Position numbers and translations under genes: made by a program
The notes under the pieces: model-generated
Seen by the model: the letters and a program-made list of their open reading frames with translations, nothing else
Databases searched by the model: none
What the model was told of the DNA's origin: nothing
Origin: Chlamydiia bacterium
Lineage (GTDB): Bacteria; Chlamydiota; Chlamydiia; Chlamydiales; GCA-2402025
Direction of reading: 5' to 3'
Assembly (NCBI GenBank): GCA_030427725.1
Contig: JAUICV010000001.1
Location: forward strand, 669,298 to 733,297
DNA: 64,000 nucleotides
In this document: piece after piece, positions 1 to 7,820 of the stretch
How positions within the stretch are numbered: position 1 is the first letter of the stretch
How the letters are laid out: every line of letters starts with the position of its first letter

Positions 1-114
1 TCACGTTCAAGATAACATATTTTATAAATAATTTATGAACCAAAATTATTTAGTATAGATTTATGTCACTAATACATAAAAGGTAAGCTATAAAAATTTT
101 CTAATATAACAAAA

Positions 115-142
115 AAACTAACGAGATAAACTCCGTTAGTTT
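115..142 (-). terminator. Rho-independent terminator for the minus-strand gene at 224-529
   Basis: Nine-base arms AAACTAACG (115-123) and CGTTAGTTT (134-142) form a hairpin. Read on the minus strand the stem is followed by a run of T (complement of the A run at 111-117), as a terminator needs. It lies about 80 bases past the stop codon of the gene at 224-529. Confidence 0.65.
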
Positions 143-151
143 GTTGATTCT

Positions 152-182
152 AAGAGCTTTGATATCATCAAAGCTCTTTTTT
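152..182 (+). terminator. Strong plus-strand terminator of a gene left of the window
   Basis: Perfect 12-base arms AAGAGCTTTGAT (152-163) and ATCAAAGCTCTT (167-178) with a three-base loop, followed by T to position 182. The T run is on the plus strand only. No complete plus-strand gene precedes it here, so it probably ends a transcript entering from left of position 1. With the hairpin at 115-142 it makes a pair of opposed terminators between converging genes. Confidence 0.75.
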
Positions 183-223
183 GAGAGTCTATTTACAGGA
201 AATTACCTATAGACCGCTAGTTT

Positions 224-529
224 TTACTCTATGGGATCGTCTTGATACAAAAATAAAAAAAGCTCTTCATCATTTAACGCTAGGTCATTATTGAAGTTGG
301 CGATCACCCAGTTGTAGTTATCAATTAACATCTGAGGGTCATTTCCGCTTTTAGTATAGTCTATCTGAAACTTAAGCCATGAAAGCTGATCGTATAAATC
401 TTCTCTGATCTCACAATCTGTTACGTACTCATCTAAGTACTCATTCATCTTCTCAAAATCATGTTCAATCTTATGAATTTGGGGTGACTCACCCTCAATT
501 CGATCTTGGAATAGATTAAATCCTTCCAT
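224..529 (-). CDS. Small acidic protein of unknown function (101 aa)
   Basis: I do not recognise this protein. It is 101 residues, strongly acidic, without a signal peptide or membrane segment, and looks mainly helical with several aromatic residues (for example NYNWVIANFNND). The ATG at 529 is preceded by a good ribosome binding site (GGAGGC about five bases upstream on the minus strand), which supports a real gene. It stands alone, ended by the hairpin at 115-142. No family or function can be named. Confidence 0.6.
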   Translation of the reverse strand: MEGFNLFQDRIEGESPQIHKIEHDFEKMNEYLDEYVTDCEIREDLYDQLSWLKFQIDYTKSGNDPQMLIDNYNWVIANFNNDLALNDEELFLFLYQDDPIE

Positions 530-673
530 TCAAGCCTCCAACGGGTTGTTGTAAAATGCTTAAGTTCAGTTATTGATGTTAATAGTTAGTTAAATAAACC
601 TCCCTAATCTTTAAATTAATAAAATTAGACAATAATAAAAACACATAATTAAAAAAAACCTCGAAGTTAGCTC

Positions 674-1423
674 TTAATTAACCTGCTTTAAATTTAATTT
701 TTTGTTTTCTAAAGGATTAATAAAATTCTCCCAGGTAAATATCTTATTCTCCTGAGGTGCTTCTGTTTGAGTTTGTTCTTTCTTACCTTGGAACAAACCA
801 TGCTTCGATAAAAGAACTGGTATCTCTCCTTGAGAATCAACAAAGAGCAGACTCGTAGGCTCACCACCGTGGAGAATCAAGTTGTCTTTTGTTGTTGGAG
901 ATGAAACCAGTAGATGGGGAACACTTTTGGATATTCCAAGAGCAACACTAGGCTCTACAGACTTTTTGAAAAAACTCACACTGGGAGTATCCCCACCTCT
1001 TAAGAATGCAGAGACATCTCCTTCACTATCAGCAAGACCTAAAGCCGTACCACCATCTTGCATAGTCAATAGTGTTGCTACCATCTCTCCATTTTGATTT
1101 TTAATAAATAGTGCAGGTTGGTCTCCACCTTGGATTTGCATCCTTGAAACTTCTGAGCTATCACTTAAGACAAGCGTTGGATTATCTCCACCTAGCAGTT
1201 GCATTTGAACTCTTTCATTTTGACCCAAAAAGGAAACTTTAGCTACACCTGATGAAGCATCTAAAACTAAGACATTATGACCCTGAGGACCTTTTAAAAT
1301 GATTTTATTGGCTTCAACAACGGATTGTTCAGGTTTTGACTTCATAGCCATGGTTAGAGCAGAAAATGCTAGGGCTATCACAATGAGCTTTAAGCTGTTG
1401 TTTTTGATCCATACAGTATTCAT
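674..1423 (-). CDS. Exported GGD-repeat protein of unknown function (249 aa)
   Basis: Residues 8-27 form an uncleaved-looking signal anchor or signal peptide (NSLKLIVIALAFSALTMAM), so the protein is probably exported. The body from about residue 35 to 210 consists of imperfect repeats of about 20-25 residues built around GGD/GGE-x-P followed by alternating hydrophobic residues and a D-S-x-G turn (GGDNPTLVLSD, GGDQPALFIKN, GGDTPSVSFF, GGEPTSLLFVD). That pattern suggests a beta-solenoid or stacked beta-hairpins. The last 35 residues are polar and lysine-rich. I know no enzyme with this pattern; a surface or periplasmic structural role is inference. An interrupted inverted repeat (GCTAAAAC at 1450-1457, GTTTTAGC at 1479-1486) lies upstream of its start. 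Confidence 0.7.
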   Translation of the reverse strand: MNTVWIKNNSLKLIVIALAFSALTMAMKSKPEQSVVEANKIILKGPQGHNVLVLDASSGVAKVSFLGQNERVQMQLLGGDNPTLVLSDSSEVSRMQIQGGDQPALFIKNQNGEMVATLLTMQDGGTALGLADSEGDVSAFLRGGDTPSVSFFKKSVEPSVALGISKSVPHLLVSSPTTKDNLILHGGEPTSLLFVDSQGEIPVLLSKHGLFQGKKEQTQTEAPQENKIFTWENFINPLENKKLNLKQVN

Positions 1424-1500
1424 AAAAGCTACACCTTATTTTAAGCTCTGCTAAAACTTTCTTTTAAACAAATAGGTCGTTTTAGCGCTATAGACTTCTA

Positions 1501-1531
1501 AAAAAAACACCCTAAAGATATAGAAGGTGTT
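1501..1531 (-). terminator. Terminator downstream of ispG
   Basis: Arms AACACC (1506-1511) and GGTGTT (1526-1531); on the minus strand the stem is followed by seven T (A run 1501-1507). It lies about 140 bases after the ispG stop and separates ispG from the gene at 674-1423. Confidence 0.55.
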
Positions 1532-1691
1532 GAAGCTTAAAAGCTCCAAGCTTACTTATTATAATTAGAGCTTGCGAAAAGAGCTCTTTCTTAACGAAAA
1601 GATAAAAAAAAGCTCCTATAGCACCCGTTACAAACAGGGCCGCTACTAAGGAATATTTTTTTAAGCTATTGCTATACCAAAGGCTTTTCAA
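1512..1691 (-). CDS. Possible 59-residue membrane peptide after ispG
   Basis: An open frame starting with TTG at 1691, overlapping the end of ispG by 20 bases in another frame, and ending at 1512 inside the terminator hairpin. It would encode a basic N-terminus (LKKYS), a hydrophobic segment (SLVAALFVTGAIGAFFYLF), a KK pair, then a second moderately hydrophobic stretch. It fills what would otherwise be a 140-base untranslated tail. Start codon and ribosome site (GGTGG) are weak and I know no homologue, so this is only a candidate. Confidence 0.28.
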   Translation of the reverse strand: MKSLWYSNSLKKYSLVAALFVTGAIGAFFYLFVKKELFSQALIIISKLGAFKLQHLLYL

Positions 1692-3453
1692 TCCACCGTC
1701 CCTTTTCTTTTATTAGCTTTATAAGCTGTTCTACAGCCTCTGCTTCATGAACTGATTTTTTGACACACGTTTTACCAACATACAAATCTATGAAACCTGT
1801 TTTCGATCCTACATAGCCAAAGTCTGCGTCAGCCATCTCTCCTGGGCCATTAACAATACACCCCATAACAGCAATTTTAACGCCCGGCAAATGATCTGTT
1901 TCCTTTTTGATCTTTGCAGACACTTCTTGAAGATTAAACAAAGTCCTCCCGCATCCAGGGCATGCTATATATTCCGTCTTAAAGAGTTTTTTTCTGCACG
2001 CTTGCATGATCCCAAAACCGAGCTCCTTTTGATCTTGAAGAGAGCTTGTTTTAAGCCCAAGCCCAAGCCCAAAAGACTCTATCTCATAATCTAAAATCAT
2101 CTTACCTAAGATGGCAGAGGACTCAACAATAGATGTTTCATCACAAGAATTTGAGCTAAAAGCTATTACAATCTCATTCTTGGGAAATTGTTTTTGTATC
2201 TCGAAAAAATGTATTAGATCATTGTGAAAAGTCTTTTCAGACATAGTTAATAAAATAGCATCAACACACTCTTTCTTAGCTTTTTGTGGGTTTGTGAAAA
2301 GTTTTTTAAATCCACTAGAAGTATATTTTTCACTAAACTCTAAGCTATCTATAAAATAGATTTTTTTACCCAGATCTTTAATAGCTTTTAGTTTGTCTAA
2401 GGCAATATAGTCTGAAACATCATCTGTTAAAATAACCCCATCGACAGTTGATCTATTATTTTCGGGTCTTCCTAACTGCATTTTAAAACCTAGGTCATCA
2501 AAAAAATGGTCAGAAAGTATATCCCTTTGTGTGATCATAGGGTAAAACTTAGTCTCTTTTGGAGATTTTTTTTCTAAAACTGGAATAATGGTAGCTGTTT
2601 TTTTTGCGAGCTTGGCAAGCTTTTTACAAGGTGGGATTTCATGCCAAGGATCTTCTGTTAAAGAAACTCGAATCGTATCCCCTATCCCATCTAATAGTAA
2701 CGAGCCAATGCCAACAGAGGACTTTATCCTTCCATCTGATCCCCCACCAGCTTCCGTCACTCCTAGATGTAGAGGGTAATCCCAATTCAACTCCTGCATT
2801 GATCGAACTAAAAGCCTGTAAGCCTCTATCATAATTTTTGGATTAGAGGATTTCATTGAAAAGATGATGTCATGAAAGTTGTATTTTCTACAGATCCTTG
2901 CATATTCTAAAGCAGATTCAACCATGCCTATTGGACTATCACCATATTGACTCATGATTCTATCTGATAGAGAGCCGTGATTAGAGCCTATACGGATAGC
3001 TTTTTTTAAACTCTGGCATTTAAGAACTAATGGAGCAAATTTTTCCTCAATTCTTTCTAGCTCCTTTTCATAAGCCGTCTTTTCAAACTCGATCTGCTTA
3101 AAAGTAGCTCTTCGATCTGCAAAGTTACCTGGATTAATCCTTATTTTATCGACAAAATCACTAACTAACATAGCAGCTGGAGGATAAAAATGAATATCAG
3201 CAACAAGTGGAGTCTTATAGCCCTTTTGAACTAATAGGTTTTTAATCTCCTCGCAAGCTATCGCTTCTTTTTTCCCCTGAACCGTTACTCTAACAATTTC
3301 ACACCCAGCATCAGCTAGTTTAATAACTTGCTCAACTGTTTTTAAAACGTCTTTAGTATCGGTTGTTGTCATAGATTGAATTCTAACAGGATTATCTCCT
3401 CCTACTCCAACGCTACCGACAAAAACCTCTCTTGTCTTCCAGGGCTTTTTCAT
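1672..3453 (-). CDS. ispG: 4-hydroxy-3-methylbut-2-enyl diphosphate synthase, long chlamydial type
   Basis: IspG (GcpE) is the 4Fe-4S enzyme converting MEcPP to HMBPP, the penultimate step of the MEP isoprenoid pathway, in the cytoplasm. The N-terminal TIM barrel begins with VRIQSMTTTDT, and the C-terminal iron-sulphur domain has the ligands C498 and C501 (CPGC) and C532 (GCIVNGPGE) with the catalytic glutamate at 539. At 593 residues it is far longer than the roughly 370-residue E. coli type because of a central insertion (roughly residues 270-430), as in plants and Chlamydiae. Another isoprenoid gene of this pathway, dxs, is at 50213. Transcription probably ends at 1501-1531. Confidence 0.95.
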   Translation of the reverse strand: MKKPWKTREVFVGSVGVGGDNPVRIQSMTTTDTKDVLKTVEQVIKLADAGCEIVRVTVQGKKEAIACEEIKNLLVQKGYKTPLVADIHFYPPAAMLVSDFVDKIRINPGNFADRRATFKQIEFEKTAYEKELERIEEKFAPLVLKCQSLKKAIRIGSNHGSLSDRIMSQYGDSPIGMVESALEYARICRKYNFHDIIFSMKSSNPKIMIEAYRLLVRSMQELNWDYPLHLGVTEAGGGSDGRIKSSVGIGSLLLDGIGDTIRVSLTEDPWHEIPPCKKLAKLAKKTATIIPVLEKKSPKETKFYPMITQRDILSDHFFDDLGFKMQLGRPENNRSTVDGVILTDDVSDYIALDKLKAIKDLGKKIYFIDSLEFSEKYTSSGFKKLFTNPQKAKKECVDAILLTMSEKTFHNDLIHFFEIQKQFPKNEIVIAFSSNSCDETSIVESSAILGKMILDYEIESFGLGLGLKTSSLQDQKELGFGIMQACRKKLFKTEYIACPGCGRTLFNLQEVSAKIKKETDHLPGVKIAVMGCIVNGPGEMADADFGYVGSKTGFIDLYVGKTCVKKSVHEAEAVEQLIKLIKEKGRWIEKPLV

Positions 3454-3517
3454 TATTTTCCTTTGAAATTAAGGAATCTATTCTATAGAAAAGACTAGGC
3501 CCTCGTCAAATAAATCC

Positions 3518-3868
3518 TTAAGGAAGCTTTCCTGTGTCTGATGTGAAGAGTGCATCAATTTTCTCTGCCATCATAAAATCTTTTAAAGTAAGTCCTAATA
3601 CTTTTTTGGTGCTAAGCTCTACGAATACACTATTGAAATCTATGGTTATCTTGGGATGATGATCCATATCCTCTGCACACGTAGCAATGTCATTTACAAA
3701 TTCAAGAGCCTTTGAAAACCCCTGAAATTTAAAATTTTTTTTAAGAAATTTTAGCTCAACTAAAGTCCATGAGTCGCCAAGTTCTAGATATAAGCTTTTA
3801 ATCTTTTCTTCATCTAAAAGTGACACATTCACAACTTCAGGAATATTTTTTTTATTTGAAAAAGTCAT
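3518..3868 (-). CDS. phhB: Pterin-4a-carbinolamine dehydratase family protein
   Basis: A 116-residue protein of the PCD/DCoH family, which dehydrates 4a-hydroxytetrahydrobiopterin formed by aromatic amino acid hydroxylases. The family's active-site histidine pair is present in the motif MDHHPKI near residue 76, followed by the family beta strand and TLKDFMMAEKID. It is slightly longer than typical members (about 100 residues). Its ATG overlaps the stop of the upstream ElbB-like gene by four bases, so the two are translationally coupled. No pterin-dependent hydroxylase is visible in this window, so the substrate is uncertain; PCD-like proteins are also linked to molybdopterin or folate metabolism. 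Confidence 0.85.
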   Translation of the reverse strand: MTFSNKKNIPEVVNVSLLDEEKIKSLYLELGDSWTLVELKFLKKNFKFQGFSKALEFVNDIATCAEDMDHHPKITIDFNSVFVELSTKKVLGLTLKDFMMAEKIDALFTSDTGKLP

Positions 3869-4515
3869 ATAACAAGCTCTTTTATCATTTTTTCGATCCC
3901 TTCAGAAAGCCCTTTTAAATCATCTGGTTGCATATAACAAGGTGTTGTATAGATCTTATTTTCTATATCGGCAACAGACTCATCGACGCTAGCTGGCACC
4001 GGATCCATATTTAAATTTTCTAATACTTTGATAAATTTTGCATCTGTTCCCAAAGTGAGTTTTAGTCTTTTTTTTCCTTGGAAAACCTTAGCGATAATTA
4101 TAGTTGCAATACATGTAGCACCGATGGATTTTTTAAGATTATGAAACTCTTCGATCGCATTGTGAAGATCTTCTAACACCTCAAAATCTTCTCCGCCTTC
4201 AGCAAATGTAGATAAATTCAAAGCTGCCCCAAAACCACCTGGAATTAGCAACGCGTCAAAATCATAGGCCTTTATTTCTGATAAAGGCTTTATCTTACCT
4301 CTAGCGATACGAGCTGACTCGGTTAAGACATTTCTTGTTTCATCTAGTTTTTCTTCATTAAGGTGATTTACAACTTTTTTCTGCTCTACATCCGGAGCAA
4401 AACATTGATAAAAATGACCTTGGTTTTCCAAATGCAACAAACACAAAACAGACTCATGTATTTCAGATCCATCTAAATGTCCACATCCAGATAAAACAAC
4501 AGCAACTCTTCCCAC
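3865..4515 (-). CDS. elbB: ElbB-like DJ-1/PfpI superfamily protein
   Basis: A 216-residue DJ-1/PfpI-fold protein closest in look to ElbB (isoprenoid biosynthesis protein with amidotransferase-like domain, reported as a glyoxalase). Diagnostic features are the start VAVVLSGCGHLDGSEIHES, the PGGFGAALNLSTFA segment and the nucleophile-elbow cysteine in IGATCIA. The acidic residue of DJ-1 enzymes is supplied in the GSEIHE region. It lies upstream of, and overlaps, the pterin dehydratase gene and near ispG; historically elbB was linked to isoprenoid yield in E. coli, so the location is suggestive but not proof of a link. Removal of reactive aldehydes is the likely activity. Confidence 0.85.
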   Translation of the reverse strand: MGRVAVVLSGCGHLDGSEIHESVLCLLHLENQGHFYQCFAPDVEQKKVVNHLNEEKLDETRNVLTESARIARGKIKPLSEIKAYDFDALLIPGGFGAALNLSTFAEGGEDFEVLEDLHNAIEEFHNLKKSIGATCIATIIIAKVFQGKKRLKLTLGTDAKFIKVLENLNMDPVPASVDESVADIENKIYTTPCYMQPDDLKGLSEGIEKMIKELVI

Positions 4516-4585
4516 AACTTATCCTCTAGCTAATTACCTAGCGCATATTAGAAAATTAAGGTGATATAATTCAATAAGATGTCAA

Positions 4586-5275
4586 TTAACATTTGACTCG
4601 TTGCAGATATACTGTAGTCAAGCCAAACTCAAATTCCAAAAGCATTTGATCCAGGGTAATAAAATCAGTCGAGTAATCAGACAGAGGAAAGCTTACTGTA
4701 ATGATGTTAGAGGCTCTACACTCTTTGGAAAATTTTTGACATAAGGTTTGAATTTCGTCCTTTTTAAGACACGTTCCGAAAAGATAGATGAAGTTACTGT
4801 CTTTTAAATCTACATTAAACAAGTCATCGCAAATGATTGTGAAAGGCTTAAGTTTATGCATCTTTTTCAATTGCATAGCAAATTTAGCATATTCTTGAAG
4901 CCACTCAACGCCTACATAATCACATTGGAAAAAACTAGTTAAAAACAAGCCTCCTCTATAGGTTCCAGCTCCAAGCTCAGTAAACCGATCATTTGAGCCT
5001 AAATCCCATCTTGAAGCCATCATTTCGTAAACTCTTAAAGGAGTCTCTCCATAGAGATACAGATGCTTTTTCTTTGGAAATTTTCTTTGATACTCTTTAG
5101 AAATCTCAAACGGTGTCAGATTTTTATAATGATATTTGAGCTTTAAATCTAAAACCTTAAATAAGCTATTACCATAGTACCGACTCACTTCAAAATCATA
5201 TCGCCTCAGTTTTTTTAACCGAGTTTTAATACAAAGATAGGGAGAGATGAGCTTATCTAACAGATTGAGAAACAA
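4586..5275 (-). CDS. Class I SAM-dependent methyltransferase-like protein
   Basis: A 229-residue protein with a central Rossmann-like methyltransferase core: motif I is FTELGAGTYRGG, followed by a hydrophobic strand with an acidic end (DYVGVEW) that would hold the ribose of SAM, then IICDDLFNVD as the next strand. The basic N-terminal 60 residues (KTRLKKLRRYDFEVSRYYG) look like a substrate- or nucleic-acid-binding helix region. The order ELGxG, then GVE, then a strand ending in D resembles the small bacterial DOT1-like methyltransferases, but this is recalled pattern only. It lies alone between ElbB and a protein kinase gene. The substrate is unknown. Confidence 0.6.
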   Translation of the reverse strand: MFLNLLDKLISPYLCIKTRLKKLRRYDFEVSRYYGNSLFKVLDLKLKYHYKNLTPFEISKEYQRKFPKKKHLYLYGETPLRVYEMMASRWDLGSNDRFTELGAGTYRGGLFLTSFFQCDYVGVEWLQEYAKFAMQLKKMHKLKPFTIICDDLFNVDLKDSNFIYLFGTCLKKDEIQTLCQKFSKECRASNIITVSFPLSDYSTDFITLDQMLLEFEFGLTTVYLQRVKC

Positions 5276-5323
5276 TACAAAACCTAAGATTTAAAGACAG
5301 GATCCAATTTTTCCCTTAGAATT

Positions 5324-6556
5324 TCAAGCGCAATCTTCACTTTCTCTGATAGTTACTCTTTGAATCAAAGATGACGATAAAGCCTGCTCTGGAGTCCAAG
5401 GATTTTCTATATTTGTTAACCCTTTAATCATACAATAGATTTCATCTGCTAAAACCTTAGAGTCCCCCGGAAGACTAGAAAACCTCTCTGAAGTCAAACT
5501 AGCGATAATCTTTTTATGGACCTTAGCAGCGCCCTGTTCAGGGTTTAATAAGCTAAAATTTCCCCGATGCAAAGAATACAGACCATCATCATCTATCGTG
5601 ATAAACTTATTGTGATACTTTTCCTTTAAAGACTTAAGCAAAGATTGTGATAAAGGGCCAATAAATGATGAAACTTTTGTAAGATGTTTTAGCATAGTCC
5701 TGTTTTTTGGTTCTTTTGAATCAAAAGGCGTAAAAAAGAGCTCTTCTCCTGTTATTAAAAAATACAAATTTGCCCCTAAAGCAAACGGCATTTCCGATTC
5801 ATGATATTTCCCTAGATATTCATAGGGAGATCGATACATTCTTGTGCATTGATAACTAGATCCATCCTCTTCAAGTTTACCTAACATGACATCTATAAAC
5901 CTAAACTCGTTAACTCCCCTTAAAAGCATGTTGTCAGGTTTACAATCCCTTAGTGTTAAGCCCTTTTCTCGTAAAATTTTATAAAGATCGAGAGTTTTTG
6001 AAAAAACTTCGAGTGTAGCAGAAAAATCAAAACCAACAGCTTTATGACTAAAGGTCTTTAGCACATTTGCACCAAATGATTCAGTTATAAAATAGATGCT
6101 AGGACGCAACACTCCCGAAGTTCTTATCACTCCTTCTTCTAACAAAGGTAAAGCTAAAGCTGGAGCTAATTCATACAATTTTTTGTGATCACTAACCGCT
6201 ACTCTTGCAGCTTGTTTAAAGGCGCTTTTAAAAAACTTAATCGCAACTTTTTCCGTTTTATCAACACTTTGCAATCGCTCTGCTTCTAATACTATTCCAA
6301 AAGATCCTTTTCCCAAAACTTTAGTCACTGAATACCCCTTCGGGAAAGAGTCTCTGATAAATACACCCTGTCGTCCTTTCCCAAAGACAAAATCACATAA
6401 TGTGTTTAACATCTTTTTAGGAATAACAGATTTTGTATCTTCTGAAATCCTTACTGCAGGCTGCACATTTAAGTTAATAGAGCTACTATCGAATGAAACA
6501 GTAGAAAAAGTCACAATTGCCTCACATATTGCACAAAAGGCCGCAGAAGATAACAT
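5324..6556 (-). CDS. Eukaryote-like Ser/Thr protein kinase domain protein (410 aa)
   Basis: Protein kinase fold: glycine loop LGKGSFGIV (residues 81-89), ATP-anchoring lysine K107 in VAIKFFK, catalytic loop LRDCKPDN with D204, K206 and N209, and metal-binding D222 in FIDVMLG, replacing the usual DFG. A segment YRSPYEYLG after it resembles the activation/P+1 region. The HRD histidine is leucine. The residues needed for catalysis are therefore present though loops are divergent. There is no PASTA or other sensor domain and no clear membrane anchor; the first 22 residues are hydrophobic and cysteine-containing and could be a weak export signal, or translation may start at M49. It differs from the conserved chlamydial kinases PknD and Pkn1 as I recall them; a secreted effector kinase is a reasonable inference. 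Confidence 0.7.
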   Translation of the reverse strand: MLSSAAFCAICEAIVTFSTVSFDSSSINLNVQPAVRISEDTKSVIPKKMLNTLCDFVFGKGRQGVFIRDSFPKGYSVTKVLGKGSFGIVLEAERLQSVDKTEKVAIKFFKSAFKQAARVAVSDHKKLYELAPALALPLLEEGVIRTSGVLRPSIYFITESFGANVLKTFSHKAVGFDFSATLEVFSKTLDLYKILREKGLTLRDCKPDNMLLRGVNEFRFIDVMLGKLEEDGSSYQCTRMYRSPYEYLGKYHESEMPFALGANLYFLITGEELFFTPFDSKEPKNRTMLKHLTKVSSFIGPLSQSLLKSLKEKYHNKFITIDDDGLYSLHRGNFSLLNPEQGAAKVHKKIIASLTSERFSSLPGDSKVLADEIYCMIKGLTNIENPWTPEQALSSSLIQRVTIRESEDCA

Positions 6557-6609
6557 GCAAAGGACTAAAAATATAGGCTTAGTTTATTTCCAACATCGGT
6601 TAGCGATGT

Positions 6610-7632
6610 TTACCAATTAATGCACTGACCTGGATCTAACACTCTAAACTTCAATGGATCTATCTTACTTTTTTGCATCGATAAAAATAAATCATATGGG
6701 GGTTGCTTTTGCCCCTCTGATGAAAGTTTAAACGTATTCCAGTGAATTCCAACACTGAGTTTTGATTTTACTTCTTTGTGAATTTTTACTGCGCTTTTAG
6801 GACCTATGTGAACTGGAGCCATAAATAGATGAGGAACATAAGTCCCAATTGGAATAAGACTTAAATCAAACCCTCCAAAAACCTCTCCAATTTTAACAAA
6901 ATCTTGCTCATTATATCCCGTGTCACCAACAAAATAGAATTTTTTAAAGGGTTGACCCAGTTTTTTAAAATCTAAAACCCAACCACCCCATAAGGTTTTA
7001 TTCTTATCAAACGGCGTCCTTCCTGAAAAATGCTGAGATGGAACAAATGTGCATTGAATGTCTAAATCCTGAGCTTTTGATAAACAGATCGTTTCAGCTT
7101 CACCCCATGACAGCTCTATTATGTTTTTAGCTCCGAGTGAAAGAACTCTTCTTTTGACTCCTGAAGGAACTAAAAAGATCACCTCTGGATTACGTTTGAG
7201 GATCTCAAGCAAGGTTCTTTTATCAAAGTGATCATAATGATCATGAGAAAGCACTACAATATCAATAGGAGGTAAATCGTCCACCTTGCAAGGTGGATGA
7301 TGAAGTCTCCTAGGTCCAAAATTTGCAAAAGGTGAACACCTTTCACTCCAGATGGGATCTGTAATTATATGAACACCTTCGACACAAAGGTAAAAACTTG
7401 AGTGATTTACCCACATCGCATAAGGCTTTTCTAAATCGACATCTTCTTGAGGATTAGGATATGAAAAGTCCTCTGGTCTTTTTTTTGGAAAAAAAAGATC
7501 ATTATATGCCCCAAGTTGCCATAAAACAACATCCCATAAAGACCTTTTTATAGATCTAACGTGTGGATTGAAGTACCTTCCCCTTTTTTTAGGACAGGGA
7601 TCAAACCGATTATCATTTTGATTTTTAGACAT
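6610..7632 (-). CDS. Metallo-beta-lactamase-fold hydrolase, NAPE-PLD/UlaG-like
   Basis: A 340-residue member of the metallo-beta-lactamase superfamily. The metal site HxHxDH is H130-D131-H132-Y133-D134-H135 (SHDHYDHFD); further metal ligands are likely in the later histidine (PSQHFSGRTPFD) and aspartate (FVGDTGYNE) motifs and in VGIHWNTFKL. The GRTPFD/NKTLWGGWV part resembles N-acyl-phosphatidylethanolamine phospholipase D-like proteins and bacterial RomA/UlaG relatives. No signal peptide, so cytoplasmic. The substrate is unknown; phospholipid or lactone-phosphate hydrolysis are the usual family activities. It stands alone between the kinase and pfp genes. Confidence 0.8.
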   Translation of the reverse strand: MSKNQNDNRFDPCPKKRGRYFNPHVRSIKRSLWDVVLWQLGAYNDLFFPKKRPEDFSYPNPQEDVDLEKPYAMWVNHSSFYLCVEGVHIITDPIWSERCSPFANFGPRRLHHPPCKVDDLPPIDIVVLSHDHYDHFDKRTLLEILKRNPEVIFLVPSGVKRRVLSLGAKNIIELSWGEAETICLSKAQDLDIQCTFVPSQHFSGRTPFDKNKTLWGGWVLDFKKLGQPFKKFYFVGDTGYNEQDFVKIGEVFGGFDLSLIPIGTYVPHLFMAPVHIGPKSAVKIHKEVKSKLSVGIHWNTFKLSSEGQKQPPYDLFLSMQKSKIDPLKFRVLDPGQCINW

Positions 7633-7820
7633 TTACAAGATACGATGTTTTTAATTATATTAACCGCATAACTTGATTTTATTTTATTAACTATTTAAAT
7701 CAAAATAAATAAAACACAACACCACAAAACAACTTTTAATAAGACAAAGCTGAGTTCACTATTTTATATTAGAACTAATCCATAAAGCCCTATCAAAACG
7801 AGCTATTTTTTTTTGTCAGT

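Noticed and set aside
882..1097. Plus-strand frame inside the GGD-repeat gene
   Set aside because: No ribosome site; the minus-strand frame has a start, signal anchor and repeats over its whole length.
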